From positions 1-30,207 of the IMG/VR virus record IMGVR_UViG_3300030012_001393: a DNA stretch of 30,207 nucleotides; one strand, written 5' to 3'. Of the stretch, positions 8,214-16,872 are shown in pieces. The translations under genes were made by a program, and so were the position numbers. Positions within the stretch are counted from its first letter, which is position 1. Each line of letters opens with the position of its first letter. The stretch is from a virus. The notes below the pieces were generated by a model. That model saw nothing but the letters and a program-made list of their open reading frames with translations, was not told the origin of the DNA and ran no database searches.

Positions 8214-11200
8214 TGATAGACTTACCGATTAAATTAGAACAAGCAATAAAAAATAGTAGGGTTACATCATTATATCCTGTAATTAGATTTTTTAAAAACG
8301 TCAAAATAGATGAAAAGGATTTATGGGGTGAGGCAGAATCAGTTAATATATCAATAAAATCTACAACATTAGATAATATAAATTATGATCCTATTCTTTT
8401 AAACGAGCCTAATATAAAATCATCAGCAGAAATTATAGATAACAAATATACTATATCAAGTGTAGACGTTAAAATATCTAATATTAAATATAACAACAAA
8501 GTGTTTAGTGATGAAATACAATCATTGTTAAATGCAGTATGTCAAATTTATTATACTGCTAATGGTATAGACTCATTAGATGATAGTTTATTAGTATACA
8601 CAGGAATAGTCAGAAGATTTAAACAATCAAGAAATCAAGTTTCATTAATGATTGAAGATGCTAGTGATCAAATATTAGATAATGAAATTCCAACACAGAT
8701 AGTTTCCGATGAGGGTATTTATTCAAAAAAAGATATAGGCAACCCTTACCCTATGGTTTATGGATTTGTAGATAAATCGCCTTTAATAAAACAGTTTTCA
8801 GGTTTAAATGACATAGGAGAGTTAGAAAATAAACTAGCGCAATTACATATTGACAAGCCAAGTGTTTTTATAAGAGGTTTATGGGATAACAATCAATTAG
8901 ATTATAATTTACCATCAGAACATAGATTATTTACACAAGGAATATTATCTACATCAAACGCTCATTTGTACGTTTATGAAACAAATTTTACGCCAATACA
9001 TAGAACAATCCCTTCTGATTGGGGATTTGGTCAATTTACTGCCAATTCTAATGAATCAAAAAGAACAATTTATGGTTTTAATTTACAATTTACCAATGAA
9101 TCAGAATCTGCTATTATTTTATTTACAGGAGCAATAGATGGTAATTCTAATTTGGGTATACCATCAAGAATATATAGACCTATAGAAAAATGTGAATTTT
9201 TTACATTTAATGATAATAATAATCCTGTTCAAGGACATTCAATAAACAAAATATATGGATTTACAGAATTTACAAGCGGTCAATTAGCATACCAAAAATA
9301 TTATAAAGATGAAAATATATATGATGATGTTTATTATCAAAATAATTGGGATAACAGCCAAACTTGGTGGCAACCTACTGCTTGTAATGAAAATCTTATG
9401 GGTGGTGTTTTTTCTTCTATAGATAAAGAATGGATAAGAAATGGTAGAATTGGAGAGTTTCCAGTAGAAAGATTGCAAGATGGTACATTAGGTACAGGAT
9501 TATGGTTTACCGCAAAAAATGAAGATGGAGCAAGAGATGATGGTGCAAAATCTGGAGGTTGTTTTGTAAGAATGATATTAAAGGATAATGTGGGAGAGCA
9601 TGATTGCGGTACAGCGGTATATTATGATGCAGAATGCCATTCATTTTCTTATATGGATCAACCTACTGAAATGCCATATCACGCACAATTTTGGACTAAC
9701 AGAGAAGTGATAGAACAACTAGATCAAGTGTCAGATTTAATAGATAATGATAATTGTGAAACAGTAGGAGAAATAAAAGATGTTGGCTTTCCTGTAACAT
9801 CAACTTCAGGATATGTTCCAAATCCTCAATTTGAAGATGTTGTATATACTGACCAAGTTGGAGATGAAGATTCTGTTAGGAAATTGACTGGCAAAGCCAT
9901 AGCCAATACTTTTATAAAAACAAATGAATTTGATAGTATACAATTTGGCATTCCACAATACAATAAATTAGGTAATGCTCCTGGAGGTCATACAGGTTAT
10001 AATTCTACTCAATTATTTAACGCTTGGGTAGTGCAAGATGCAATTATACAAAACCCAATAAACCAGGATTTTTATGGTAGTGTAGTAGGAAGAAGCAACT
10101 TATTAAACAATCCAAATATAACAGATATTTACAGATGCCAAAAAATTGATGTTGAGCCAGTAGGTGATGGTATATATGATGAGTTTACTTACAATTTACG
10201 GATTGGTAATAATGTTGAAGAAAGTGCTACATTTGCACAAACAATAGATCAATTTATTGAAGAATCTACAGAGCAATTATTTTTAGATATAATAACTAAT
10301 GGAATTTGGAAAAACTCGTACGACAATTTTGAAAGACCACAAATAAATGAAGATGGTTTTTATTATATTAAAATAATAGATTTACCAGCGGGCAGTTATA
10401 CAGGAGAAGGAGAATACCAAGTTGCAATAGATTTTTTTATAAGAGATGTTTTACCTGTTATGGAAGCAATTACTAATTCCAACGAAATATTAGAAGACAT
10501 TTTAAAAAATGAATTACAATTTAATGGTGATGTAATAATTAGCCCTACGGAAGATGATTGGCAATTTTCTTTTACATTAAACGAAAGAATAAATACAAAA
10601 GAATTTTTTGAAGATTTTTTTAAATCTACTTTACAGATACCATCATTTAATCAGTTTGGACAATTTAAATTTATACCTATAAAACAAATTATTAGCAGTT
10701 ATAATGATATAAGTATTATTAAAAATGAAGATATTATAAAGTATTCATATGACATAACTGATATAGATGATATATATACTAGCGTAAATGTTAAATATCA
10801 TAAAAATTATGCTACAGGTAAATATGATAAAGAAACTGGATATGAACTTATAGATGGGAATGGTAATTTATATGATAACTATCAAGAATTGTCAGAGTAT
10901 ATGTATACAAATCAAAATTTATCATATAACTTAGATTACTACAAATTGAAACATTCTCAAACTAAATTAGAATTTACTTCAGATTATATAAGAGATGAAG
11001 ATACAGCCAGAAAACTACAAAAAAAACTTTTGTTATGGTATGCAAATCAACATCTTAAATTAAAACTAGAGTTGCCTATAAAGTATTTGAATTATGAAGT
11101 TGGTGATTATGTTAAATTTACAGAATTAATTGATGGTAAATTAGCATTTGGGTATGATTATACTATACCACAGGCTCGTAATGGACAATTAATATATGAC

Positions 11201-12031
11201 GTATTTTTCATAACAGGAATACAAAAAAAACTAGACAAGGTTACTTTGAATTTAGTACAAGTACATAGAGGCGAGTATGGATATCCAAACAATGTGAGTG
11301 AAGACCCAAATATTCCTCTTGCTGATGATGGATCAATAGATGGTATAGGTAACCATACATTGCCTGATCCTAGTGATAACCCTAATTATGATAATGAAAA
11401 CATTACAGATGAATTTGAAGAAGATGTAGAAGCTGAAGATTTTTTTAATTGTTATTTGTTAAACAACCAAAATAATATAGATAATATAATAACCTCTGTA
11501 ATAAACACTAATATAAATGAAGATTGGGATTATAAGATATATGTTTCAAATGTAGTATCAAGTCAAGGTTATATTGACTTTCCTGAAGGATCGGGAATTA
11601 TAAACGACAGGCTGTATGATGGTATATATAATGAAGAAAACAATATAGGAAATGATTTAGTTTATCACTACAAATCTGTATCTAATATGTTTGAAAACTT
11701 CAATGGCACATTAGAGTTAAGCAAAAAGTACGAAATACAATTAGAAACAGAAGATGATTACGCTAGAATTGATTTTATTATTAAAATATACAACTCACAA
11801 CAATCAGAGTACCTAACATTTTATCAAGAAGCAAATTATGTAGAAGAATATGAAGTAGGAGATGTAAATAACGACACGATAATAAATATATTGGATATAG
11901 TGTTATTAATTCAGTATATAATAGGTAATGAACAATTTAATCAATCTCAAATAAATGCAGCAGATATTAATGGAGATAATGTGATTAATGTATTAGATAT
12001 TGTTACATTAATAAATAACATATTGGAATAA
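8213..12031 (+). CDS. Tail hub/tip protein with C-terminal dockerin-like domain
   Basis: 1272 residues, the largest protein of the window, directly downstream of the tape measure gene where tail tip proteins are encoded. The N-terminal part (about 1-180) resembles hub/baseplate proteins: LLVYTGIVRRFKQ, then VSLMIEDASDQIL and GNPYPMVYGF. A region near 790-1030 (IPSFNQFGQFKFIPI; LQKKLLLWYANQHLKLKLEL; LNYEVGDYVKFTELIDG) looks like the ring-forming hub domain. The last 57 residues hold two calcium-loop repeats, GDVNNDTIINILDIVLL and ADINGDNVINVLDIVTL, the type I dockerin pattern. Just before it is an acidic linker and a beta segment. The dockerin-like end may bind a cohesin-like or surface partner on the host; that is inference. 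Confidence 0.78.
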   Translation: MIDLPIKLEQAIKNSRVTSLYPVIRFFKNVKIDEKDLWGEAESVNISIKSTTLDNINYDPILLNEPNIKSSAEIIDNKYTISSVDVKISNIKYNNKVFSDEIQSLLNAVCQIYYTANGIDSLDDSLLVYTGIVRRFKQSRNQVSLMIEDASDQILDNEIPTQIVSDEGIYSKKDIGNPYPMVYGFVDKSPLIKQFSGLNDIGELENKLAQLHIDKPSVFIRGLWDNNQLDYNLPSEHRLFTQGILSTSNAHLYVYETNFTPIHRTIPSDWGFGQFTANSNESKRTIYGFNLQFTNESESAIILFTGAIDGNSNLGIPSRIYRPIEKCEFFTFNDNNNPVQGHSINKIYGFTEFTSGQLAYQKYYKDENIYDDVYYQNNWDNSQTWWQPTACNENLMGGVFSSIDKEWIRNGRIGEFPVERLQDGTLGTGLWFTAKNEDGARDDGAKSGGCFVRMILKDNVGEHDCGTAVYYDAECHSFSYMDQPTEMPYHAQFWTNREVIEQLDQVSDLIDNDNCETVGEIKDVGFPVTSTSGYVPNPQFEDVVYTDQVGDEDSVRKLTGKAIANTFIKTNEFDSIQFGIPQYNKLGNAPGGHTGYNSTQLFNAWVVQDAIIQNPINQDFYGSVVGRSNLLNNPNITDIYRCQKIDVEPVGDGIYDEFTYNLRIGNNVEESATFAQTIDQFIEESTEQLFLDIITNGIWKNSYDNFERPQINEDGFYYIKIIDLPAGSYTGEGEYQVAIDFFIRDVLPVMEAITNSNEILEDILKNELQFNGDVIISPTEDDWQFSFTLNERINTKEFFEDFFKSTLQIPSFNQFGQFKFIPIKQIISSYNDISIIKNEDIIKYSYDITDIDDIYTSVNVKYHKNYATGKYDKETGYELIDGNGNLYDNYQELSEYMYTNQNLSYNLDYYKLKHSQTKLEFTSDYIRDEDTARKLQKKLLLWYANQHLKLKLELPIKYLNYEVGDYVKFTELIDGKLAFGYDYTIPQARNGQLIYDVFFITGIQKKLDKVTLNLVQVHRGEYGYPNNVSEDPNIPLADDGSIDGIGNHTLPDPSDNPNYDNENITDEFEEDVEAEDFFNCYLLNNQNNIDNIITSVINTNINEDWDYKIYVSNVVSSQGYIDFPEGSGIINDRLYDGIYNEENNIGNDLVYHYKSVSNMFENFNGTLELSKKYEIQLETEDDYARIDFIIKIYNSQQSEYLTFYQEANYVEEYEVGDVNNDTIINILDIVLLIQYIIGNEQFNQSQINAADINGDNVINVLDIVTLINNILE
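11858..12028 (+). other. Dockerin-like domain (two EF-hand-type calcium loops) within the tail hub protein
   Basis: Residues 1216-1272 of the hub. Two near-copies, DVNNDTIINILD and DINGDNVINVLD, each keep Asp/Asn at loop positions 1, 3, 5 and an Asp at 12, followed by a hydrophobic helix (IVLLIQYIIG and IVTLINNILE). Spacing between the loops is about 36 residues. This is the duplicated dockerin layout used for calcium-dependent binding to cohesin modules. Confidence 0.75.
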
Positions 12032-12032
12032 A

Positions 12033-12611
12033 ATGAAAACTATTAAAATAAACGACAATTATAAAAAAACAGCTAAACTCAATAAGTTTGCATCTATTAT
12101 ATGTAATGATGGAGAGTGTTATTTAGAAAGTGAAATAGGAGTTGCTGGCATAGAAATAAGTTTTACAGGCAAAGTTCAAATTACACCAACATTACCAGAA
12201 GAGTTTATAATGCAAGGTAATAACAACAAAATATTAATTTTTTCTTTACAAAACAATCTTTTGCATTCAAGTTTGTTGTTTACTTATCAAGGTAATATTA
12301 AAATTACAAATTTAATTGTATGTAATGAGCGTGGGGAAAGGTTACAAGAAATATTTCAAAAAAAAGATACGTCTTGGGACACTTTGACATACAACGTGGA
12401 CATTGAAAATATAAAATGGGGCGAACAAAAAGATAATACAAAAAAAGGTAATGTTTTTCAAACTAAATATAATTTACCTGATTACAATTTACCGAAAGTA
12501 GACAAAACAAAAACAAATGTAGACAAAACAAAAATTAAAAGAAGAAGAAGAAGAGCAACAACATCTACATATACAGGTGGTAGTAGTTCAAGAGGATCAG
12601 GAGGATATTAA
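12033..12611 (+). CDS. Tail-associated protein with basic, Gly/Ser-rich tail, unknown
   Basis: 192 residues. Residues 1-105 are predicted beta-rich (ICNDGECYLESEIGVAGIEI, LLFTYQGNIKITNLIVC) and could be a small carbohydrate-binding or adhesion-type sandwich. From about residue 140 the chain becomes low-complexity: a repeat VDKTKTNVDKTKI, then KRRRRRAT and a Gly/Ser-rich end (GGSSSRGSGGY). It lies between the hub gene and another tail protein, overlapping the latter by one base. There is no clear ribosome site, so coupling with the hub is likely. A tip or fibre accessory role is inferred from position. Confidence 0.5.
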   Translation: MKTIKINDNYKKTAKLNKFASIICNDGECYLESEIGVAGIEISFTGKVQITPTLPEEFIMQGNNNKILIFSLQNNLLHSSLLFTYQGNIKITNLIVCNERGERLQEIFQKKDTSWDTLTYNVDIENIKWGEQKDNTKKGNVFQTKYNLPDYNLPKVDKTKTNVDKTKIKRRRRRATTSTYTGGSSSRGSGGY

Positions 12612-13612
12612 TGGGAAAACAAGTTAAAACGCCAAGATTTTATGTAGATATGGTAACATTTTTACACGCCACAGGACAACTAGGTTGGGATAGTGGTAAT
12701 GGTGGAGCAGAATTATTATATATGAATTGTGCTAATCCTTACTTAGGAACATCATTTCAAATAGGTGTAGATGACAACATAAAAACATCTTTTCCAATTA
12801 ATTTTTGTGCTTTATTAAATCATAATTTAGCAGGTACTGGCATAACAATAAATGGTAATGGTACTGAAATAATACCAACTGCTAGTGTCATTAATTACGA
12901 TAATTCATCAGGAATTACATACAATGGAACAAGCATATTTTTATTAACAGAAGATAATCAAGTTTGGGAAAAGTTCACAATAGAACAAGTCCTACAAGGT
13001 GATGAAGCAGCAACTTCAAAACAATTAGGTTCTTTTGTGGTAGGCAAGTATTTTGATTGTCCTAATTCTCCTGACCTTAATCTTACAATGTCAAGACGAT
13101 TTGATGGTATTAAACGTCAAAAAACAATAGGTGGTAAAACACTTGCTAACATATACTATGATGGGCCAACAGAATGGACTATGAACAATGTTGATGGTAC
13201 TACTTATAAATACCCACCATTTGAACTTGATACTACTGACAGTAGCCAATTTGATCAAAGAGTTAAAAGTGGTTTAGGTAGGAAAGGTTTAAGAAGCTGG
13301 GATCTTACATTTAGTTATATATCTGAATCTAATATGTGGATAGATCATGAGGTTTCTAATACAATAGTATCGGATAATACAGATTTTACAAATACAGAGC
13401 CTAATCCAATGCTATCAGACAATAGTTTTAATTTTGTATGGAATTGTACATTAGGTGGCACTCTGCCATTTATATTTCAACCTGACAATAGTGAAGATGG
13501 TAGAAATCCAGATAGATTTTCTATTTGTAATTTTAGAGATAACACTTTTAATGTTGAGCAAGTTGCTCCTAACATTTATAATGTTTCAATGACTATTGAT
13601 GAGATTTCTTAG
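12611..13612 (+). CDS. Tail-associated structural protein, possible receptor-contact protein
   Basis: 333 residues, Asn/Gly/Thr-rich and predicted beta throughout, starting MGKQVKTPRFYVDMVTFL. Blocks such as SFPINFCALLNHNLAGTGI and GLGRKGLRSWDLTFSYIS suggest repeated beta sandwiches. I recall similar proteins at the end of tail modules of marine phages, without a proven role. It is the last gene of the plus-strand structural block, a place often used for receptor-contacting proteins. Its 3' end overlaps the convergent NinB-like gene by 20 bases. Confidence 0.5.
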   Translation: MGKQVKTPRFYVDMVTFLHATGQLGWDSGNGGAELLYMNCANPYLGTSFQIGVDDNIKTSFPINFCALLNHNLAGTGITINGNGTEIIPTASVINYDNSSGITYNGTSIFLLTEDNQVWEKFTIEQVLQGDEAATSKQLGSFVVGKYFDCPNSPDLNLTMSRRFDGIKRQKTIGGKTLANIYYDGPTEWTMNNVDGTTYKYPPFELDTTDSSQFDQRVKSGLGRKGLRSWDLTFSYISESNMWIDHEVSNTIVSDNTDFTNTEPNPMLSDNSFNFVWNCTLGGTLPFIFQPDNSEDGRNPDRFSICNFRDNTFNVEQVAPNIYNVSMTIDEIS

Positions 13613-13943
13613 GATCTGGTAAAACTATACCCATTTCAGTTGCGGCCCAACGAATTATAAGGTCAATATACTCTGTAAATTCTTCTTGTGTCAATTCTTT
13701 TGTATTAGCAATATTAAAATGTTCTTTTAAAGTTTGGTGCATTTCATATTCTGAATAACCTAATTCTTTAGATAAATGTCTACATAATATCCTATAATAT
13801 GAATTTTGTTGCGTAGAACGCTTTTTTTCGGTAGGATTTATAACTAACTCTACATCACCATCATAATTATATAAATGTCTTTTAAACCCATCGATATCAT
13901 ATAATGTCAATTTACCATTTTTAACACTACCAATAAATTTCAT
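13593..13943 (-). CDS. NinB-like recombination protein
   Basis: 116 residues. The segment KKRSTQQNSYYRILCRHLSK matches the RS-x-QQN-x-Y pattern of the NinB/Orf family of phage recombination mediators, which help load recombinases on SSB-coated DNA. It is followed by YEMHQTLKEHFNI and an ending IIRWAATEMGIVLPDP, also familiar in relatives. It is the last gene of the minus-strand replication operon, with an ATGA overlap to the methyltransferase upstream. Its 3' end runs 20 bases into the convergent tail gene, and no terminator is visible there. Confidence 0.65.
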   Translation of the reverse strand: MKFIGSVKNGKLTLYDIDGFKRHLYNYDGDVELVINPTEKKRSTQQNSYYRILCRHLSKELGYSEYEMHQTLKEHFNIANTKELTQEEFTEYIDLIIRWAATEMGIVLPDPKKSHQ

Positions 13944-15055
13944 AATCTAAATAGTTTCTTAAATATAACTTCTGCAACATTAACAGTTATTGCATTGCCA
14001 CATTGTTTATATCTTTGCGTGTCTGACTGTCCATCAGTCCAATGATCAGGAAAACCTTGTAATCTTTCACATTCTATAGGTGTTAATCTTCTTATGTGGC
14101 TAAAACTTTTATCTAATATAACTTTTGGCTTGTTGCCACTACCTTCACTTGATTTAAGGCTTCTTGATACACTATCTTCACTATATACGTTTTGTTCAAA
14201 GTGCCAACCATAATCTGTTTTATCTTTTAATGGGTTTTTAATGACTAATGGTGGCATAGTAGATAAATCTGTCTCTGAAGTTCTTCTTGCTGGTAAACAA
14301 GGAGATATAGGTTCTTTTCTTATTCTTAAACCCTCATCATTTCTAAAATCTGCAACTTTTACCCATTTAGGGTCTTTATAATCTCTAGCACATAAAGTAG
14401 GCGACTCATCTCTCCAACTGAACTCTCTAGGAGAAGAATTTGTTATTTGGAATTTTTTTTGGCCTTTTCCATTTTGTCTAATCGTTCTGTCATCTTTTGT
14501 GATAGGAAATACTTTTGGTCTACTTCCTCCTCTAGTATATCTGCCAACGAAATAGATTCGCTCTCTGTTTTGTGGTACACCGAAGAACTTACTATTAAGC
14601 AGTTCGCACTCAACGGAATAACCAATGTCGGTGAGAATTTTATAGATTGCAGGAAAGACTGATCTATTTCCCGCACTATATAAGCCTTTAACATTTTCGA
14701 GAACAATATATTGTATCGGTCTTCCTTCTTGTATATAGAATTTGAGAATCCGTACGATTTCATAAAAGAGAGTACCTCTTGTGTCCTCAAAGGCGAGGCG
14801 ACTGCCTGCGATAGAAAATGGTTGGCATGGGAATCCTCCAGTAAGCAATTCAATGTCTTTTGGGAGTTCTTCAAGTTTAATTCTGGAAACATCTCCAAGT
14901 TGTTCTGCATTCTTAAACCTCCTTTGAAATAATGCGTTTGCGTATTTATCTATATCACTAAAACCTATCCAATTAGGTTCTATTCCTACTTTTTTAAGAG
15001 CAAGAGAAAAACCACCTATGCCACTAAATAAGTCTAAATGTCCATTAATAGTCAT
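13940..15055 (-). CDS. DNA (cytosine-5) methyltransferase
   Basis: 371 residues with all main C5-methyltransferase motifs in order: I, DLFSGIGGF (8-16); IV, GGFPCQPFS (73-81) with catalytic Cys77; VI, ENVKGL (120-125); VIII, QNRERIYFVG (162-171); IX, RRLTPIECERLQGFP near 320; and X, GNAITVNV near 355. The variable region between VIII and IX (about 175-315) should set target choice, which cannot be read from sequence. It probably methylates phage DNA to resist host restriction, or marks it; no cognate restriction gene is evident, although an HNH protein lies upstream in the same operon. Overlaps the gene before it by 11 bases. Confidence 0.95.
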   Translation of the reverse strand: MTINGHLDLFSGIGGFSLALKKVGIEPNWIGFSDIDKYANALFQRRFKNAEQLGDVSRIKLEELPKDIELLTGGFPCQPFSIAGSRLAFEDTRGTLFYEIVRILKFYIQEGRPIQYIVLENVKGLYSAGNRSVFPAIYKILTDIGYSVECELLNSKFFGVPQNRERIYFVGRYTRGGSRPKVFPITKDDRTIRQNGKGQKKFQITNSSPREFSWRDESPTLCARDYKDPKWVKVADFRNDEGLRIRKEPISPCLPARRTSETDLSTMPPLVIKNPLKDKTDYGWHFEQNVYSEDSVSRSLKSSEGSGNKPKVILDKSFSHIRRLTPIECERLQGFPDHWTDGQSDTQRYKQCGNAITVNVAEVIFKKLFRL

Positions 15056-15344
15056 AGCCTAAGTCCTTACGCACATCACGTTGTTGTTCGTGTCGTTCTT
15101 TCCATACCTTACCTCTAGTTTCAACATTATGTTGTTGCACTTTTCTTCTAGCCCTCATTATTGCAGATGGGTGTGATATTTTTTTATTTTTCCATAGACT
15201 AAAAGTGTCTAGTAAAGATATTTTGTTTATATTTACTTTCATTTCTTTAGACCATATTTCGTAAATTAAATAAACATCACAATCTCTGCATCTTGGTATA
15301 TTTATAAGGATTTTTTCTACCCTATCTTGCATATTGATTTTCAT
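15045..15344 (-). CDS. Small conserved phage protein (SAIMRARRKVQ type), unknown
   Basis: 99 residues with a Cys pair (RCRDCDVYLIYEIW) and a basic helix (SHPSAIMRARRKVQQ, then RGKVWKERHEQQRDVRKDLGY). I recall this combination as a frequent hypothetical protein in phage replication regions. The basic helical C-terminus suggests DNA or RNA contact, which is inference. The start is fixed by AAGGAG 6 bases before the ATG, embedded in the 3' end of the gene upstream, whose stop touches this start. Confidence 0.6.
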   Translation of the reverse strand: MKINMQDRVEKILINIPRCRDCDVYLIYEIWSKEMKVNINKISLLDTFSLWKNKKISHPSAIMRARRKVQQHNVETRGKVWKERHEQQRDVRKDLGYDY

Positions 15345-15482
15345 TTATTCTCCTTCGTTTTCTATGATATCAAAATCTATGTTATGCACGTCTTTTAAAT
15401 ATTCTTTATATAATTCATAAATCTTAACCTCTATTATAAAGTCTATTGTTGCATCAAATATTCTTGTTTCAAAATCATCCAT
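15345..15482 (-). CDS. Small acidic protein, unknown
   Basis: 45 residues, MDDFETRIFDATIDFIIE at the start and IDFDIIENEGE at the end, strongly acidic and probably helical. I chose this ATG because it overlaps the stop of the HNH gene as TAATG; a longer version would start 45 bases earlier inside that gene. Its 3' end carries the ribosome site of the next gene. No family recognised. Acidic mini-proteins of phages sometimes inhibit host DNA-binding proteins, but nothing here proves that. Confidence 0.5.
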   Translation of the reverse strand: MDDFETRIFDATIDFIIEVKIYELYKEYLKDVHNIDFDIIENEGE

Positions 15483-15745
15483 TATGATATAAAATACTTT
15501 CTGATCAAAAAGAAAGCCTCTTTCCATAAGTTTATGTTATACTTTTCTTCAAATCTTTTGTTGCCTATATCGTGCCTTTCACGATGATGAATACGGCAAA
15601 TTGGCAAACAACTCCAATCCTTTGAGTTTTTTCCTGATCCACCCATACCTAAATGCTCTAAATGATCGGGGTCTACGGGGCTTTTTCCACATATAATACA
15701 ATAATGCGACTTTACATATTTTATATAATCTTTACTATTTACCAC
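15482..15745 (-). CDS. HNH endonuclease-like protein
   Basis: 87 residues from a GTG start that overlaps the stop of the membrane mini-gene upstream (GTGGTAA). An in-frame ATG at 15787 exists but lies inside that gene without a ribosome site. The core has a CxxC (YCIICGKSP), then PVDPDHLEHLGMGG, SCLPICRIHH and HRERHDIG. This is the layout of small HNH proteins that use a Cys-bound zinc and His/Asn for DNA cleavage. It probably nicks or cuts DNA in replication, recombination or packaging. It is too short and too embedded in the operon to look like a homing endonuclease. Confidence 0.75.
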   Translation of the reverse strand: MVNSKDYIKYVKSHYCIICGKSPVDPDHLEHLGMGGSGKNSKDWSCLPICRIHHRERHDIGNKRFEEKYNINLWKEAFFLIRKYFIS

Positions 15746-15843
15746 AAACCAAACCAATCCATGATATAATAAACAAACAAATACCAAAAAGAAGCGCCTA
15801 GTAAAAACATACCTCCATAAATAAACAAGTTAAACCAATTCAT
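15739..15843 (-). CDS. 34-residue membrane mini-protein
   Basis: Short frame starting MNWFNLFIYGGMFLLGASFW and ending MDWFGLW, almost entirely hydrophobic and aromatic, so a single membrane-spanning helix. A near-perfect ribosome site AGGAGG lies 6 bases before the ATG, just behind the stop of the gene upstream. It overlaps the start of the HNH gene. No family recognised. Confidence 0.55.
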   Translation of the reverse strand: MNWFNLFIYGGMFLLGASFWYLFVYYIMDWFGLW

Positions 15844-15853
15844 AATTAACCTC

Positions 15854-16051
15854 CTACATTTCTATATTATGAATGTTATACAACCTACCAATAATCATTT
15901 TTCCATTATTGCTTAATTTTTCAAAGTCTTCATAACTTAAACCCATTAGCATTTTCTGACAATGAAGGAATCTCATAATTCCATATTCAAACTCATCATC
16001 TCCTTCGTGCCAATATTTATGTTTTTTCTTTATTTCAATATCATCAGACAT
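15854..16051 (-). CDS. Small protein, unknown
   Basis: 65 residues starting MSDDIEIKKKHKYW. This ATG has GGAGG 5 bases upstream, so it is preferred to an in-frame ATG 12 bases earlier. The protein is charged at the start and helical later (YEDFEKLSNNGKMIIGRLY). I recognise no domain. It sits in the replication operon between the resolvase-like gene and the membrane mini-gene, and its stop is followed by the ribosome site of the latter. Confidence 0.55.
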   Translation of the reverse strand: MSDDIEIKKKHKYWHEGDDEFEYGIMRFLHCQKMLMGLSYEDFEKLSNNGKMIIGRLYNIHNIEM

Positions 16052-16072
16052 ATTAACCTCCATTTTAAAGTG

Positions 16073-16387
16073 TTACTTAAACTCCTCTTTAATACCTAAA
16101 ATCCAATCATTTAGTTCTTGAACAACATATATTTTGCCCCGATCTTCTTTTATAATCTGTATATCTACATTCTCTGATGGCCTGATCCATTTAGGTAAAG
16201 CCTTACGCACTTTTGCCTGAACTTTAATCTCATCATTTATAAGTATATCTACCTCTTCGTGATGGCCAAACGCACGACCATTAGAACCCCAACTACGAAC
16301 TGCCTTCATACCTTCGTGTAATTCTACTGCGCCTACAATTTCTTTTTCAAATCTATTGCCCTTTGCTTTGCTTTTGTTTGCCGCCAT
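16073..16387 (-). CDS. PD-(D/E)XK nuclease, Holliday-junction-resolvase-like (Hjc type)
   Basis: 104 residues. It begins with a basic segment and KGNRFEKEIVGAVE (residues 9-22), then RSWGSNGRAFG (31-41), EEVDILIND (44-52) and KVQAKVRK (55-62). The spacing Glu14/Glu16, Asp47 and Gln57-x-Lys59 matches the nuclease core of archaeal Hjc-type resolvases and similar phage enzymes. It likely cuts branched DNA during replication or before packaging. The gene start lies inside the 3' end of the upstream gene (overlap of 55 bases). Confidence 0.65.
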   Translation of the reverse strand: MAANKSKAKGNRFEKEIVGAVELHEGMKAVRSWGSNGRAFGHHEEVDILINDEIKVQAKVRKALPKWIRPSENVDIQIIKEDRGKIYVVQELNDWILGIKEEFK

Positions 16388-16578
16388 ATCCTCTCCAATT
16401 CATTATAATTAGTATGTTCTTCTATATCGAAACTATAATCAAATTCTTTTAAAATTTGATCATCTACTCGATTTAAATGATCTTGCCAAAATTTAGCCTC
16501 ATCTTTACATAAAAATTTACAGCCATCACTTGTAATATAAACCTTGGTTAGTTCTGTTTTTATTTTTTTTGTCGCCAT
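16333..16578 (-). CDS. Small protein, unknown
   Basis: 81 residues. The opening MATKKIKTELTKVYITSDG is followed by CKFLCKDEAKFWQDHLNR, a pattern I have seen in small phage proteins that begin with a strand-turn-strand and a helix; function unknown. The C-terminus is basic and helical (RQTKAKQRAIDLKKKL). It overlaps the zinc-finger gene upstream by 19 bases and the resolvase-like gene downstream by 55 bases, both in different frames. The long overlap makes the exact 3' end a little surprising, but each frame has its own plausible protein. Confidence 0.5.
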   Translation of the reverse strand: MATKKIKTELTKVYITSDGCKFLCKDEAKFWQDHLNRVDDQILKEFDYSFDIEEHTNYNELERIWRQTKAKQRAIDLKKKL

Positions 16579-16784
16579 GCTACCCTATCTGCCATGATAG
16601 ATTGATATAACCACCATACACGACCTCCATCAGTTGCTTTAAGTATTTTATCTTTAATTTTTGCTGTTTTTTTATTGTTAAATATACGTTGGCACAATTT
16701 ACAGTATGTATTATTAACTGCACCACCTTTGTTATATTCACTATTGTGTTTTGATTTTTTACACATAGGACATTTTTTTGCCAT
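16560..16784 (-). CDS. Small zinc-ribbon protein
   Basis: 74 residues with two CxxC pairs, MAKKCPMCKK and NTYCKLCQR, 20 residues apart, which should bind one zinc. The rest is basic and ends DRVAWRQKK. Such proteins occur often in phage replication regions and usually contact nucleic acids. The start is set by AGGAG followed by TATATATG. Directly upstream lies the structured element at 16801-16867, so this gene, and those behind it, may be controlled by that leader. Confidence 0.6.
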   Translation of the reverse strand: MAKKCPMCKKSKHNSEYNKGGAVNNTYCKLCQRIFNNKKTAKIKDKILKATDGGRVWWLYQSIMADRVAWRQKK

Positions 16785-16800
16785 ATATACTCCTAATTGA

Positions 16801-16867
16801 AGGGTGGGTATCTCTAAAGGAGGAGACGATTGAGTGTGCGAAACTCAGATGTTGTAAAACCCACCCT
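16801..16867 (-). promoter_or_regulatory. Structured leader candidate A (three-way-junction-like)
   Basis: AGGGTGGGT (16801-16809) and ACCCACCCT (16859-16867) form a perfect 9-bp stem closing 49 bases. Inside are TCTC/GAGA (16811-16814 with 16823-16826) and TGAGT/ACTCA (16831-16835 with 16843-16847). It lies between two minus-strand genes, just before the ribosome site of the zinc-ribbon gene. No run of T follows, so it is not a simple terminator. Confidence 0.5.
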
Positions 16868-16872
16868 ATGTT

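Noticed and set aside
13940-15787. Restriction-modification pair (methyltransferase plus HNH protein)
   Set aside because: The HNH protein is small, separated by two genes and lies in a replication operon; it lacks a specificity domain, so a solitary phage methyltransferase is more likely.
16801-16867. Known ribozyme or riboswitch (hammerhead, glutamine, purine type)
   Set aside because: The conserved core bases of those classes could not be placed; kept only as a structured element.
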